Part shown: positions 22,041-33,006 of the stretch, piece by piece
How positions within the stretch are numbered: the first letter of the stretch is position 1
How the letters are laid out: every line of letters starts with the position of its first letter
NCBI RefSeq assembly: GCF_029407905.1
Contig: NC_073646.1
Location: forward strand, 11,736,001 to 11,800,000
Direction of reading: 5' to 3'
Length of the DNA: 64,000 bases
Source of the DNA: Bubalus kerabau
Lineage: Eukaryota > Chordata > Mammalia > Artiodactyla > Bovidae
Notes under the pieces: model-generated
What the model was told of the DNA's origin: nothing
Database searches by the model: none
The model's input: only the letters and a program-made list of their open reading frames with translations
Translations under genes and position numbers: made by a program

Positions 22041-22637
22041 TCCAATAAGTTAGACTGGCTTCCTCTGTGGTAGTTTCAGGGCATTATTCCATGAGGGTAA
22101 TGCCTGGCCTCTAGAACTCACAGATTTGTTATTTCTGCCACATTCTGTTCTTAAAAGTAGAGCACTAAGCTGGCCTAGAGTCAAGAGGGTGGAGACGTAG
22201 GCACCACCCATGATGCGAGCAGTCCTGCTGAAAAGGGGCACGTTGCAGGGTTGGGAGAAATTGGGGCTGTTGAACAATCAGTTACAATCCCTGAACTGAT
22301 TTTCTTGGTCTCATCTCCCAGCCATGAGAATGTTTTCCAAAGTGAACGGGTAAAAATCATTTCAATATTGATTCATCTTTTGAATCAAAGTGCTTGGAAA
22401 GATTGCTTAGAAGGAATGATTGTAATGTGTGCTCTGTGACATATTTCAAACCAGAAGTAGAGGCCCACATTCATTTTGCTTGGTCTTGCATAGACAGATT
22501 TCCACCCCCTGCCCCCCGCAAGGATTAAAAAAAAGATCTGAGTTTATCTTCAATTTATTTTTGAGTAGAATAGTAAGAGATTTTCCACAGTCTAGAGGCA
22601 GGATCATCGCTTTTTCTTATCTCATATCTTTTGCCAG

Positions 22638-23013
22638 ATGCCAAATGTAAAAGGGAGCGGAAGAAGAAAAAGAAGGTGACCAACATCATCTCATTTGATG
22701 ACGAGGAAGATGAGCAGAGCTCCGGGGATGTTTTTAAGAAGATCCCCGGGGCTGGGGAGAGCTCAGAGGAGAACTCCGACAGGTCCTCGATCAATATCAT
22801 GTCGGCCTTTGAAAGCCCCTTTGGGCCAAATTCCAATGGAAGTCAGGGCAGCAACTCTTGGAAAATTGATTCTCTGTCTCTGAACGGGGAGTTTGGGTAC
22901 CAGAAACTGGATGTGAAAAGCATCGATGATGAAGACGCGGACGAGAATGAGGACGACATGTGCGGGAGCACGCCGGGAAGGAAGCGCCCGGGCCACTCTG
23001 AGTTGCCAGAGAA
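22638..23013 (+). CDS. SNX29: SNX29 exon, polybasic/acidic linker
   Basis: The largest exon here, 376 bp, with a strong acceptor (cttttgccag) and donor gtaagt. It starts by completing an Asp codon and ends with AA of a Lys codon. The product begins with a basic cluster (KCKRERKKKKKVTN), followed by an acidic patch (DDEEDEQSSGD), a Ser-rich stretch, the segment NIMSAFESPFGPNSNGSQ, and a second acidic run (DDEDADENEDD). This composition indicates a disordered linker between RUN domain and coiled coil. The basic cluster could bind acidic lipid or act as a nuclear signal, but neither is shown. The acidic and C-terminal parts (CGSTPGRKRPGHSELPE) differ somewhat from the human sequence as I recall it, as expected for a linker. 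Confidence 0.95.
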
Positions 23014-23050
23014 GTAAGTTCCCCCCCGAGAGCTTCTACGAAAGGGTAGT

Positions 23051-23210
23051 GGGGGACTTCCCGGGTGGTCCAGCGGCTAAGACTCACCTTCCAGTGCAGG
23101 AGGTGTGGGTTCGATTCCTGGTCAGGGAGCTGAGATCCCACGTGCCCCAAGGTCAAAAAACCAAACATGAAAAACAGAAGCAATATTGTGAGAAATTCAA
23201 TAAAGACTTT
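23051..23210 (+). mobile_element. CHR-type SINE, short form
   Basis: Sense head gacttcccgggtggtccagc and an A-rich tail, starting 38 bp after an SNX29 donor site. Confidence 0.75.
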
Positions 23211-23224
23211 AAAAATGATCCACA

Positions 23225-23565
23225 TCTCAGGAATCTGCCTGCCAGCGCAGGTGACACGGGTTTGACCCCTGGATTTCACGTGCCTCGGAGCAGCTAAGCC
23301 CGTGCACACAACTGCTGGACCTGTGCTCCTGAGCCCGAGAGCTGCTAGTTGCAGCTGAGCCGCTGGCTGCTGAGCCCGAGGACTGCAGCGATTAAGCCCA
23401 CATGCCCTGGAGCCAGTGCTCTGCAACAGGAGAAGCCACGGCAATGAGAAGCCTGGCACCACAGCTAGAGACAGTGGAGCGTAGCCCCTGCTTGCTACAA
23501 CTAGAGAAAAAGCCCACGCAGCAACGAAGACCCAGCATAGCCAAATAAATAAGTTACAAAAAAAA
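23225..23565 (+). mobile_element. CHR-type SINE, long form
   Basis: Sense long CHR-type body ending gacccagcatagccaaataa. The 8-bp gatccaca flanks it (23217-23224, 23566-23573). Its first bases are missing, so it is 5'-truncated. Confidence 0.78.
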
Positions 23566-24094
23566 GATCCACAGTAAAAAAAAAAAAAAAAAAAAATCAA
23601 ACCTTAAAAAAATGTAAAAAAAAGGGGGGGGTGGTACACAGGTTGCTGGCTCTTTCTGCAGTTTTGGGTGATGTTAGACTGCAGGTTTTTTATTTGTTTG
23701 CAGCATCTTTCATTATTCAGATCTTGATTTTGGGGGAAGGAGTGTGAACTTACTTTCTCCTGAGAACTCAGTGGAGGGAACGTATATATTATTGGAAGGT
23801 ACTTATAGGATTGGTGTCAAGATGTATGGCCTGAAATTCTTGCTTTGTGTTTATGTCTTTCATTTTATAACTTGAATTTTGCTTTCATGTCTTGCTGGCC
23901 ACCAGCCCAGGAAGTTCAGGAGAGAGGCAAGGTATTTTAGAGAACAGTCTCAGGCTGGTAATGTCTGTGTTTATTTGCAGGGTAACTTGCCTGCACTTAT
24001 CGCCTTAACACTGGGGCTGTAGTATGTTTATACCTTCGAGAGGGGCTGGATGCAGGTGAACGTGTGAAGCACAAAAGCAAAGTTAGGAGATTGA

Positions 24095-24235
24095 CCCTTA
24101 GAATCATGGCAACCCGGGCTCTCATTTACTAGCTCCGTGGCTTAGTTTAGACTAGGACGGACAAGTTTCTTTGCCTCCCAGAGCCTCAGGCCTCACCTGA
24201 GATCCGAGAGAACAGCACGTGCTTTGGAGAGTTGT
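24095..24235 (+). repeat. MIR SINE fragment
   Basis: Contains tcatttactagctccgtggc and tttgcctcccagagcctcag. Confidence 0.45.
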
Positions 24236-24369
24236 TGTCCCGCCCGTGGGACCCTGTGTGTGAGGCCTGGGGCGTTGGTGCCAGCACACCGAGGACAGCC
24301 CTGCCGCTGTGCCGCTGTGGCGCTGTAAGCCTTGTGATCGTTCCTGTCCTTGCTCTCACGCTCATTCCT

Positions 24370-24628
24370 GACCCTGCTGGGTCTTCATTACTGGGAGGGC
24401 TTTTCTCCAGTTGCAAAGAATGGGGACTGCGCTCACTTGCGGTGCACAGGCTTCTCATTGTGGCGCCTTCTCTTTTGCAAAGCATGGGCTCTGGAGAGTG
24501 GGCTCGGTAGTTGTGGCACACGGGCTTAGCTGCCCCGTGGCCTGTGGAATCTTCCCGGACCAGGGATCGAACCCACGTCGCCTGCATTGACAGGTGGACT
24601 TTTAACCACTGAAGCACCGGGGAAGTCT
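24370..24628 (-). mobile_element. CHR-type SINE, antisense
   Basis: Antisense body with tggcacacgggcttagctgc and head accactgaagcaccgggga. Confidence 0.78.
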
Positions 24629-25214
24629 TGCTCTTCCTCTTGATGCTGAATCAACTAGTGACTTCTTCACCCGAGCTCTGAGTGTGCAGTGCTGCCTAGT
24701 CACGGCCGTCTTCAAAACCAGCCGCGAGAGCGTACAGTGAAGAAGCTGAGACCCCATGGGGCGCCGAAGAGGCCAAGCCGCCTCCAGTCCTAAGCTTGGC
24801 GTCTCCATGTGTTGAGTCAGAGTTTTTCTTCTTTCTCATGAGACTCTGCCTGTTTTTGTCTTCGATTTTTACTGTTATCCTCGTTCACGTGGATGCTCAC
24901 GATAGTAGCGTTGCCTCCGTATCATGTAGGAGAGGCCAGATGCTGCAAGCTGCAGACACGCTGTATCCTAGCACTTAGAGTGGTCCCGGGGGGTTTATGG
25001 GTGTCACCCCACTTGATGGATGAAAGAACCAGATTCTTTAATGCAGAGTCGAGATTTGTCAAAGCAATGGGCAAAACCAGGGTTAAGTTTAGGTCGCACT
25101 GGCTGCATTTTTTTTCCTGCCCAGGGTTTTTTCCGCCTCCTGATGTATGTTAGGGAAACCCCCCTGTGGCATTGTTCTTGCTCACTGGGTATGGATGATT
25201 TTGTACTCGGATCC

Positions 25215-25690
25215 AGTCTCGTGAACCATGCTGTTAGAGTTCTCCAGAGAAACAGAACCGATAGTGTGTGTGTGTGTGTGTGTGTGTTTCTGCATGTGTA
25301 TGTATGTATGTATTCATCTCCGGAGATTTACCTTAAGAAAATTGGCTCATGTGATGGTGGAACTTGACGTCAAAATCTGCAAGGTAGGCCTGCAAACTGG
25401 AGGCCCAGGGAAGGACTGCAGTTCGAATCTGAAGACAGTCTGCTGACAGAATTTCTTCTTCTCTGGGGGGAGAACGTCTGTGTTTTTCTACTGAGGCCTT
25501 TAACTGATGAGGTGAGGCCCCCCTGGCTTATGGAGGGTGATCGGCTTTACTTGCAGTCTCCTGACTTACATTTTAATCTCATCTAACCAAATGCCTTCCC
25601 AGAGACATCAAGAATGACATTTGGTCAAGTATCTGGGTACCGTGGCCTAGCCCAGATGACACATAAAGGTAACCGTCACACCTGCCTGTG
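25215..25690. repeat. Old interspersed repeat with (GT)n
   Basis: Contains gagttctccagagaaacaga, a (GT)n run at 25267-25290, attggctcatgtgatggtgg and gatgacacataaaggtaacc; a known mammalian repeat type, family not assigned. Confidence 0.5.
25267..25290. repeat. (GT)n microsatellite
   Basis: Uninterrupted GT run, followed by TGTA units to about 25314. Confidence 0.95.
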
Positions 25691-26342
25691 CTTCTTCCCC
25701 TGGGCCTTTGAGGAAATGCCGTTTGTATTTTCTGTCGCTCTAGGCCAGCGCACCTCCGAGTTGCTTCATCCATGAGTCAGTCTTGTGGCCTCAGACAGTT
25801 GTTTCTCTTGCTGCTGGACTAGCGCCAGTGAGGGGAGGCCAGCCTGCGAGCCGGGGCAGCCGGCGGCATTGTGATGTGTGAGCCACAGAACAATGCAGCC
25901 TGACCTTTTCAGGCTCGGCCCTCCGAGGCCACTGGGCCTCCTATGAACTATGGACAGCTGCTCGCTGGCATAAAGAGGGGATCTCGAGCCAACATCCTGC
26001 AGAGCATCTTGGGGAAAGAGCAGTGATGAGATGGCCTACTGAGTAATGCTTTGATTTTGCTTCTAAGCTAGATTCATGTGAAAGGTCTAGGAACCTGGAG
26101 GGGCCGGGACTTTAGAGTTTAATAGCGCGGCCAGGTTTGTGGGAGGAAAGGGGCCAGGTCGGGAGAAGCATGTGCTGGGTGGCAGCGGCCTCTGGCAAAG
26201 TCAGATGCTCTGATTGTTTTTCATTAATAGATGCGCTGCTGGCCAAATACTGGGTTTACACGTCCATGTGCTGGCAATTAGACCACTTCTTGGATGACTG
26301 AGCAAAGATCTTGTGCCTCCTGCCTCAGTATTTAGAAGTGGT

Positions 26343-28610
26343 TCAGTTCAGTTCAGTTCAGTCGCTCAGTCATGTCCAACTCTTTGCGACCCCATGAATC
26401 GCAGCTCGCCAGGCTTCCTTGTCCATCACCAACTCACGAAGCTTGCACAAACTCATGTCCATCGAGTCAGTGATGCCATCCAACCATCTCATCTTCTGTT
26501 GACCCCTTCTCCTCCTGCCTTCAATCTTTCCCAGCATCAGGGTCTTTTCCAAGGAGTCAGTTCTTTGCATCAGGTGGCCAAAGTATTGGAGCTTCAGCTT
26601 CGCATCAGTCTTTCCAGTGAATATTCAGGACTGATTTCCTTTAGGATTGACTGGGTTGTTATCTTTGCAGTCCGAGGGACTCTGAAGAGTCTTCTCCAAC
26701 ACCACAGTTCAAAAGCATCAGTTCTTCGGTGCTCAGCTTTCTTTATAGTCCAACTCTCACATCCATACATGACCACTGGAAAAACCATAGCTTTGATTAG
26801 ACAGCCTTTGTCTTATTTTGTTAAAAAGTTAAATCTCCTAAAATGGTCTTTGCTTACACACATATACCTTCATGTTGTATGCAATGAAAAAAATACAGAC
26901 AGGAACTTTCCTGCTGGTCCAGTGGGTAAAGGCCCCGTGCTCCCAATGCAGTGCTCAGCTTTCTTTATGGTCCAACTCTCACATCCATACATGACTACTG
27001 GAAAAACCATAGCTTTGACTAGATGGACCTTTGTCAGCAAAGTAATGTCTCTGTTGTCTAGGTTGGTCATAGCTTTTCTTCCAGGGAGCAAGCGTCTTTT
27101 AATTTCATGGCTGCAGTCACCATCTGCAGTGATTTTGGAGCCTGAGAAATAAAGTCTGTCACCGTTTCTGTTGTTTCCCCATCTGTTTGCCATGAAATGA
27201 TGGGACTGGATGCCATGATCTTCGTTTTCTGAATGTTGAGCTTTAAGCCAACTTTTTCACTCTCTTCTTTCACTTTCGTTAAGAGGCTGTTAAGTTCCTC
27301 TTCACTTTCTGCCATAAGGGTGGTGTCATCTGCATATCTGAGGTTATTGATATTTCTCCTGGCAATCTTGATTCCAGCTTGTGCTTCATCCAGCCCAGCC
27401 TTTCTCATGATGTACTCTGCATATAAGTTAAATAAGCAGGGTGACAATATACAGCCTTGACGTACTCCTTTTCTGATTTGGATCCAGTCCATTGTTCCAT
27501 GTCTAGTTCTAACTGTTGATTCTTGACCTGCATACAGATTTCTCAAGAGGCAGGTCAGGTGGTTTGGTATTCCCATCTCTTTCAGGATTTTCCAGTTTAT
27601 TGTGATCCACACAGTCAAAGGCTTTGGCATAGTCAATAAAGCAGAAAGGTGTTTTTCTGGAACTCTCTTGCTTTTTCAGTGATCCAACATATGTTGGTGA
27701 TTTGATCTCTGGTTCCTCTGCCTTTTCTAAATCCAGCTTGAACATCTGGAAGTTCTTGGTTCATGTACTGTTGGAGCCTGGCTTGAACAATTTTGAGCAT
27801 TACTTTGCTAGCGTGTGAGATGAGTGCAGTTGTGGGGTAGTTTGAGCATTCTTTGGCAGTGCCTTTCTTTGGGATTGGAATGAACACTGACCTTTTCCAG
27901 TCCTGTGGCCACTGCTGAGTTTTCCAAGTTCTCTGGCATATTGAATGCAGCACTTTGCATCATATTTTAGGATTTGAAGTAGCTCAACTAGAATTCCATC
28001 ACCTCCACTAGCTTTGTTTGTAGTGATGCTTCCTAAGGCCCACTTGACTTCGCATTCCAGGATGTCTGGCTCTAGGTGAGTGATCACACCATCGTGGTTA
28101 TCTGGATCATGAAGATCTTTTTTGTACAGTTCTTCTGTGTATCTTGCCACCTCTTCTTAATATCTTCTGCTTTTCTTAGGTCCATACCATTTCTGTCCTT
28201 TATTGTGCCCGTCTTTGCATGAAATGTCCCCTTGGTGTCTCTAATTTTCTTGAAGAGATCTCTAGTCTTTCCCATTCTATTGTTTTCCTCTCTTTCTTTG
28301 CATTGATCACTGAGGAATTTCTTATCTCTCCTTGCTATTCTTTGGAACTCTCCATTCAGATGGGTGTATCTTTCCTTTTCTCCTTTACCTTTAGCTTCTC
28401 TTCTTTACTCAGCTGTTTGTAAGGCCTCCTCAGACAACCATTTTGCCTTTTTGCATTTCTTTTTCTTGAGGATGGTCTTGATCACCACCTCCTGTACAAT
28501 GTGATGAACCTCCGTCCTTAGTTCTTAAGGCACTCCATCAGATCTAATCCCTTGAATCTATTTGTCACTTCTACTGTATAATTGTCAGGGATTTGATTTA
28601 GGTGGATTTG
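26343..28610 (-). mobile_element. BovB (RTE) LINE, 5'-truncated, rearranged
   Basis: A 2.3-kb antisense BovB, the longest in the window. On the minus strand it encodes broken pieces of the RTE reverse transcriptase, including the catalytic motif RYADDTTLM (near 27330) and the segments VRQGCILSPCLFNLYAEYIM and MARYTEELYKKDLHDPDNHD; several frameshifts and stops separate them. The insertion is flanked by a 13-bp target-site duplication with one mismatch (26330-26342 atttagaagtggt, 28611-28623 atttataagtggt), so it is one insertion event. About 145 bp at 26808-26952 are foreign to BovB and are followed by a second copy of the roughly 80 bp seen at 26735-26807. Confidence 0.9.
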
Positions 28611-28632
28611 ATTTATAAGTGGTAGCTTTTCT

Positions 28633-28738
28633 TTTTTTTGACCATGCTGCGTGGCATTTGGGATCCTTGACCAGGGACGGAACCCATACCCTCTGCAGTG
28701 GAAGTGCAGTCTTAACCACTGGACTGCCAGGGAAACCC
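28633..28738 (-). mobile_element. CHR-type SINE, antisense, short
   Basis: Contains ccttgaccagggacggaacc and accactggactgccaggg. Confidence 0.7.
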
Positions 28739-29166
28739 CTGATTATTTTTCTTAAAAAAGAATAATACCTTTATTATAAAAAGGGGTTTTCCTGTCACTT
28801 TATATGTGCTCCATGAAACCAACAGAGAAGTGGGGTGAAAACATAATTTGAAAAGAACTACAAGCCTGAAAAAGGTTGCATTTCAATAGCAACTGTGTAA
28901 ACGCAGAGCGAAAGCAGACCCTGCACTTTGCCATCGTCTTCATCACGTTTGAAAAAGAGAACCAGGTGGAGGGTGGGCCTGCGTGAGCGCCCCGCCAGGA
29001 CGGCTGGCTCTCTGCCCTCAGTGCTCAGAATCTTCAGACACACAGTAGCATTAACTCGTACAACGATCAGGCCAACCCTCGCTCACATCATCCTGACCGA
29101 GCGTCAGCCCTGTCCACAGCCTCTGCGGAGAACAGTGTGACACGTCAGGAGCCTTAGAAATGTTCT

Positions 29167-29345
29167 GTTGCTGTTGTTCAGTTGCTCAGTTGTGTCCGAC
29201 TCTCTGCGACCCCATGGACCGCAGCACGCCAGGCTTCTCTGTCCTTCACCATCTCCCGGAGTTTGTGCAAACTCATGTCCACTGAGTCAGTGATGCCATC
29301 CAACCATCTCATCCTCTGTCGTCCCCTTCTCCTCCTGCCCTCAGT
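29167..29345 (-). mobile_element. BovB LINE 3' end, antisense
   Basis: Antisense BovB end: ttgctcagttgtgtccgact through ccaaccatctcatcctctg. Confidence 0.75.
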
Positions 29346-29762
29346 GCTTAGTCCCCTCGATTTAGTAATTCCGCTGCCGGGAAGCCGTGCTGAGGACAGG
29401 TCTGAGGACAAAGGCTGTTGCCTCCAGATGACAGCATGCTGCGTTAGAGAGACAACGCAAGGGACCAAAAGGTGCAGGCGCGGAGGAACTACTCACAGTG
29501 AACAGCGGAGTGTTTCATAGTTCAGATTAAATCTTAGTGTTCAGGATCTTAAACATCTTAAATGACATCTGAGAGTGTTCACATAGTGTGAGGATGAACT
29601 TATACATTGAATGAAAAAAGGAAATTATAAAAACCTACATTTAGTTGCGTCACAACCTCTTAAAGAGAAGTATGCAAGTCAAGAAAAAGACAGAGGCGAT
29701 CATGTCCAGGTCAGTCATGTTTTGGATAACGTGCCTTTGGGTGTGTTATTCTCCCCCTCTTT

Positions 29763-29966
29763 GGCTTCCCTGGTGGCTCAGACGGTAAAGAATCTGCCTG
29801 CAATGGAGGAGACCTAGGTTCCATCCCTGGGTCAAGAAGATCCTCTGGAGAAGGGAATGGCAGCCCACTCCAGTGTTCTTGCCCGAAGGATCTCTTGGAC
29901 AGAGGAGCCTAGCAGGCTCTCGTCTCGGGTCACAAAGAGTCAGACACGACTAAGCAACTAACACTG
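29763..29966 (+). mobile_element. Bov-tA SINE
   Basis: Sense Bov-tA from gcttccctggtggctcagac to acacgactaagcaacta; a pyrimidine-rich imperfect direct repeat ending ctctttg flanks it. Confidence 0.85.
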
Positions 29967-30224
29967 CCCTCCTCTTTGTGGCATTTTCTAGGTTTTTTTT
30001 TTTTTTTTTTTTTAAGTATCTTCTCTAAAGAAAAGCAACACCCATTCTGGTATTGGCACCGTATTCTGAATTGGTCTCTGCCTCAGGAATGACTTTAGTG
30101 TAACCCCTTTTTGAGATGGGGATCCTTTGCCCACTTTTATGTGGGTCCAAACCTCAGCTCGTGGGGCCTGACTTCACCTTGTGCTCTGCACGTGTTGTCA
30201 GAAAGTGGCAAGATGTATGTCCCC

Positions 30225-30495
30225 TTAGAAACAGCAGAGTAGGATAGAAACATACATATCACCATGTATAAGCGAGATAGCCAATGGGAATTTGCTGTAT
30301 GACACAGGGATCCCAACCTGGTGCTCGGTGACAACCTAGAGGGAGGAGATGCGGTGGGAGGTAGGAGGGAGGTTCACGAGGGAGGGAACATATATATTAC
30401 CTGTGGCCGCTTCATGTTGATGTGTGGCAGAAACCAGCACAACATTGTAAAGCAGTTATCCTCCAATTAAAAATAGATAAATTAAAAAAATTACA
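30225..30495 (+). mobile_element. L1 3' UTR end
   Basis: Sense L1 3' UTR: gtataagcgagatagccaat, a tract around tatatatta, then aacattgtaaagcagttatc and an A-rich tail. Confidence 0.65.
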
Positions 30496-30933
30496 GAAGT
30501 AAAGATTCAACAACAAAAAGAAACAGCAGGAAATCCCACCCACCTGGAGCCGGTACAGCAGCCAGGAAAGGACTGTGGTTTTGCCGCCGTGTCCCGAGGG
30601 GCACCCTGGCTGCCTCTGGGCGTCTGTCTGGGAGTCCCCCTGGTTGCCAGCTGCTGGATCGGAGCCCAAGGCAGGCAGGCAGTTCTTTACAGATTGTAGA
30701 GGCAGGGCCACGTGCACCCCAGCACCCAGCTCTGCTGCGGGGCACACAGGTGGGGCGCTTCCTCTCCCATGCCTCACGGAGTGCGTTACCTGCAGGCCTG
30801 AGTCACAGAGCTGGCAAAAGTCTGCAGGTCGCTTCTCCCTGTGTGTCTTGCTGAGTGTCACATGTGCAGCCAAAAGCTCCAGAGGACTCAGAGGAGAATG
30901 GCTGCAGGACAAGCTTTAAAGGAAGAGCTGGCA

Positions 30934-31210
30934 GGGACTTCCCTGATGGCAGCATGGTTAAGAATCCGCCTGCCAATGCGGGGGACACAGGTTCGATCCC
31001 TGGTCCGGGAAGATCCCACATGCCGTGGAGCAGCTAAGCCCTAGAGCTCCCTAGAGCCCATGCTGTGCAGCGAGAAGCCACCACGATGATCAGCCTGGCC
31101 CCTCAGTGAGGCACAGCCCCCGCTCACTGCAGCTAGAGAAAACCCACACATAGCAATGAGACCCAGTGTAGCCATAAATAAAGAAATAACATTTTAAAAA
31201 AGTTTAAAAA
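30934..31210 (+). mobile_element. CHR-type SINE
   Basis: Sense CHR-type with A-rich end. An 11-bp duplication, aagagctggca, flanks it (30923-30933, 31211-31221). Confidence 0.88.
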
Positions 31211-31211
31211 A

Positions 31212-31545
31212 AGAGCTGGCAAACTAGCCTGTTGGCCAAATCTACCCCCAGGCCAAGAATGGCTGTTACATGTTTTAAAGCTTTGTAAACCATTCAAAAA
31301 AAAAAACAAAACCAAAAAACGAAGAAGTATACTGGATGAGATGGTTAGATAGCATCACTGCCTCAGTGAACATGAATTTGAGCAAACTCCAGGGGATGGT
31401 GAAGGACAGGGAAGCCTGGCATGGTGCAGTCCAAGGGGTTGCAAAGAATTGGACACGACTTAGCTACTGAACAGCCACAATGGCCAATAGCCTAAAGTAT
31501 TGGCTGTCTGGTCCTTTTCAAAAAAATTTTGTTAATCCCTGCTCC
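31212..31545. mobile_element. MER58-like hAT relic split by BovB
   Basis: Left part gagctggcaaactagcc to about 31300 and right part ggccaatagcctaaagtatt to 31545 are separated by a BovB end. Confidence 0.4.
31324..31480 (+). mobile_element. BovB LINE 3' end, sense
   Basis: Contains tggatgagatggttagatag and gacagggaagcctggcatgg, ending ggacacgacttagc. It sits inside a hAT-like relic whose halves lie at about 31212-31300 and 31485-31545. Confidence 0.75.
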
Positions 31546-31699
31546 ATATGAAAGAAATATATACATCATGTATCGTGTTGGGCAGTGGCCAGGAGACTCA
31601 TAGTAACTGGATCTGGAAGACCTGGGCTGAATTCTACCAGCCTTGGTCCTGGCCAAGTGATGAACTTGGACCAGTCGCCTGATCTCTCTGAGTTGTTTT

Positions 31700-31780
31700 T
31701 GTCCCCTCCTTTCCCCTCCCCTTCCTCTCCTTTTCCTTCCTCCTCCTCCTCCTCCTCCTCTCTGCCTCCCTCCCTCCATT
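31700..31780. repeat. Pyrimidine tract with (TCC)n
   Basis: Nearly pure C/T stretch with a (TCC)7-8 run at about 31738-31760. Confidence 0.9.
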
Positions 31781-32381
31781 AAGTATCTGTGACTGTGATC
31801 TGCTGTGGTCTTCTTTACATCTGATTTACAACGTGAGTTTATAAACCTTCAAGTCCTGCACAGACGCATCTTGGTGTTTATCACTGTTGGCTCTTGCCCA
31901 GAAGTAGATGCTGCAGTGGGCAGATACTTTCTCAAACCCACGTAACCGAACCAGCCTGGCCTTACCAAGGTCGAACAGGCTAGTTTGGCAGTGGTGGGTA
32001 AGGTTACACTGTAACAGATCATATGAGCCTGGTTAATATTCGAAATGACCCCCTTTCTTGGAAGTGGCCCAGACACGGTCTGGTCTGGTTCTGTCCTTTT
32101 ACTCCTGAGGGTTTGAGAACCAGTGAGGCAGAGGGACACTGGCCCAGGCTTATTGGAGAAGCCAGAGCCCTTGGGGCCTCCTCTTGCTTCAGTCCTGGCA
32201 CGTGCGGCCCCCCACTTCCATCCCTGTTCCCCCCTCCACCTCCCCTCGTGGCCCCAGCGCTTCCCTCCCCACTCACTTCAAACCTCCCTTCTTCATGGAA
32301 TCCTTCCACCACCTTCCCGACCAGCCCCATGAACCTGAGCTGCCGTTTCTCACTTTTTTGTGGGATCGTATGTTTCATGTC

Positions 32382-32609
32382 GGGCTTCCCAGGTGGTGCT
32401 AGTGGCAAAGAATCCGCCTGCCAGTGCAGGAGATGTAAGAGACGTGGGTTCGATCCCTGGGTCGGGAAGATCCTCCTCGAGAAGGGTATGGCAACGCACT
32501 CCAGTATTCTTGCTTGGAGAATCCCATGGACAGAGGAGTCTGGTGGATTACAGTCCATGGGGTCGCAGAGTCAGACATGACTGAAGTGACTTAGCACGCA
32601 CACACATAC
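32382..32609 (+). mobile_element. Bov-tA SINE
   Basis: Sense Bov-tA with 8-bp flanks ttcatgtc (32374-32381, 32610-32617), 280 bp upstream of an SNX29 exon. Confidence 0.88.
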
Positions 32610-32674
32610 TTCATGTCTGCACCCCCAGCAGACTGTAAGCTCCATGAGGGCAGGATGGACCTTGTTGGCTGGCT

Positions 32675-32713
32675 TGTGTGTGTGTGCGTGTGTGCATGCA
32701 TGCATGTGTGTGT
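32675..32713. repeat. Alternating purine-pyrimidine tract
   Basis: GT units merging into ATGC units, 39 bp of alternating purine/pyrimidine. Confidence 0.9.
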
Positions 32714-32887
32714 CCACTGCCTGGCAGGTAGGAGGGGCTCAGTACACATGGGCTAAAGAGCGAGCACAGGAGGGCCGGCTCCCGGCTCCCGCCCGGGCCT
32801 CCTCGTGTTCTCAGCCCCTCCCGGCCTGGGTGGTTCCCTGCGGGGGTCGGGCGGGGCCCTGACCCGCAGCTGTGCTCTCTCCCTCAG

Positions 32888-33006
32888 GCCGCGGGACACG
32901 GGTGCCTGCCTCTCCCAGATGCACGGCTGGGCCCCGCTGCAAGTGCTGCACGGCCACGCCGAGGTGCTCTTCCCGGTCAGCGGCGTGGGCTCCTACGGGC
33001 CTGCAG
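32888..33006 (+). CDS. SNX29: SNX29 exon, linker region
   Basis: A 119-bp exon, acceptor tgctctctccctcag and donor gtgggt. It completes the Lys codon and encodes 39 codons including ACLSQMHGWAPLQVLHGHAE and LFPVSGVGSYGPA. The frame and the SQMH-WAPL and LFPVSGVGSY motifs identify it as SNX29. It is GC-rich and appears to have changed more than neighbouring exons relative to human (for example around HGHAEV). Phase is 2 in and 1 out. The intron before it is the longest complete one in the window (9874 bp). Confidence 0.93.

Larger units (their letters stand above)
20683..22637 (+). other. SNX29 intron, 1955 bp
   Basis: It holds an antisense CHR-type SINE (21344-21485) and an old interspersed repeat (about 21790-22040). 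The remainder shows nothing I can name. Confidence 0.85.
23014..32887 (+). other. SNX29 intron, 9874 bp
   Basis: The longest complete intron here. It holds two adjacent CHR SINEs right after the exon, an antisense CHR SINE, a microsatellite-bearing old repeat, a 2.3-kb antisense BovB, two shorter BovB ends, L1 3' sequence, two Bov-tA SINEs, a CHR SINE and a pyrimidine tract. Unlabelled unique blocks are about 23640-24090, 24650-25210, 25700-26330, 28740-29160, 29350-29760 and 31790-32380. Confidence 0.85.

Noticed and set aside
22797..23600. Open frame of 267 codons on the - strand
   Set aside because: It runs through the antisense of an SNX29 exon and of two CHR-type SINEs; the peptide is typical antisense SINE translation.
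26313..27152. Open frame of 279 codons on the + strand
   Set aside because: It is antisense to the BovB reverse-transcriptase region and has no similarity of its own.
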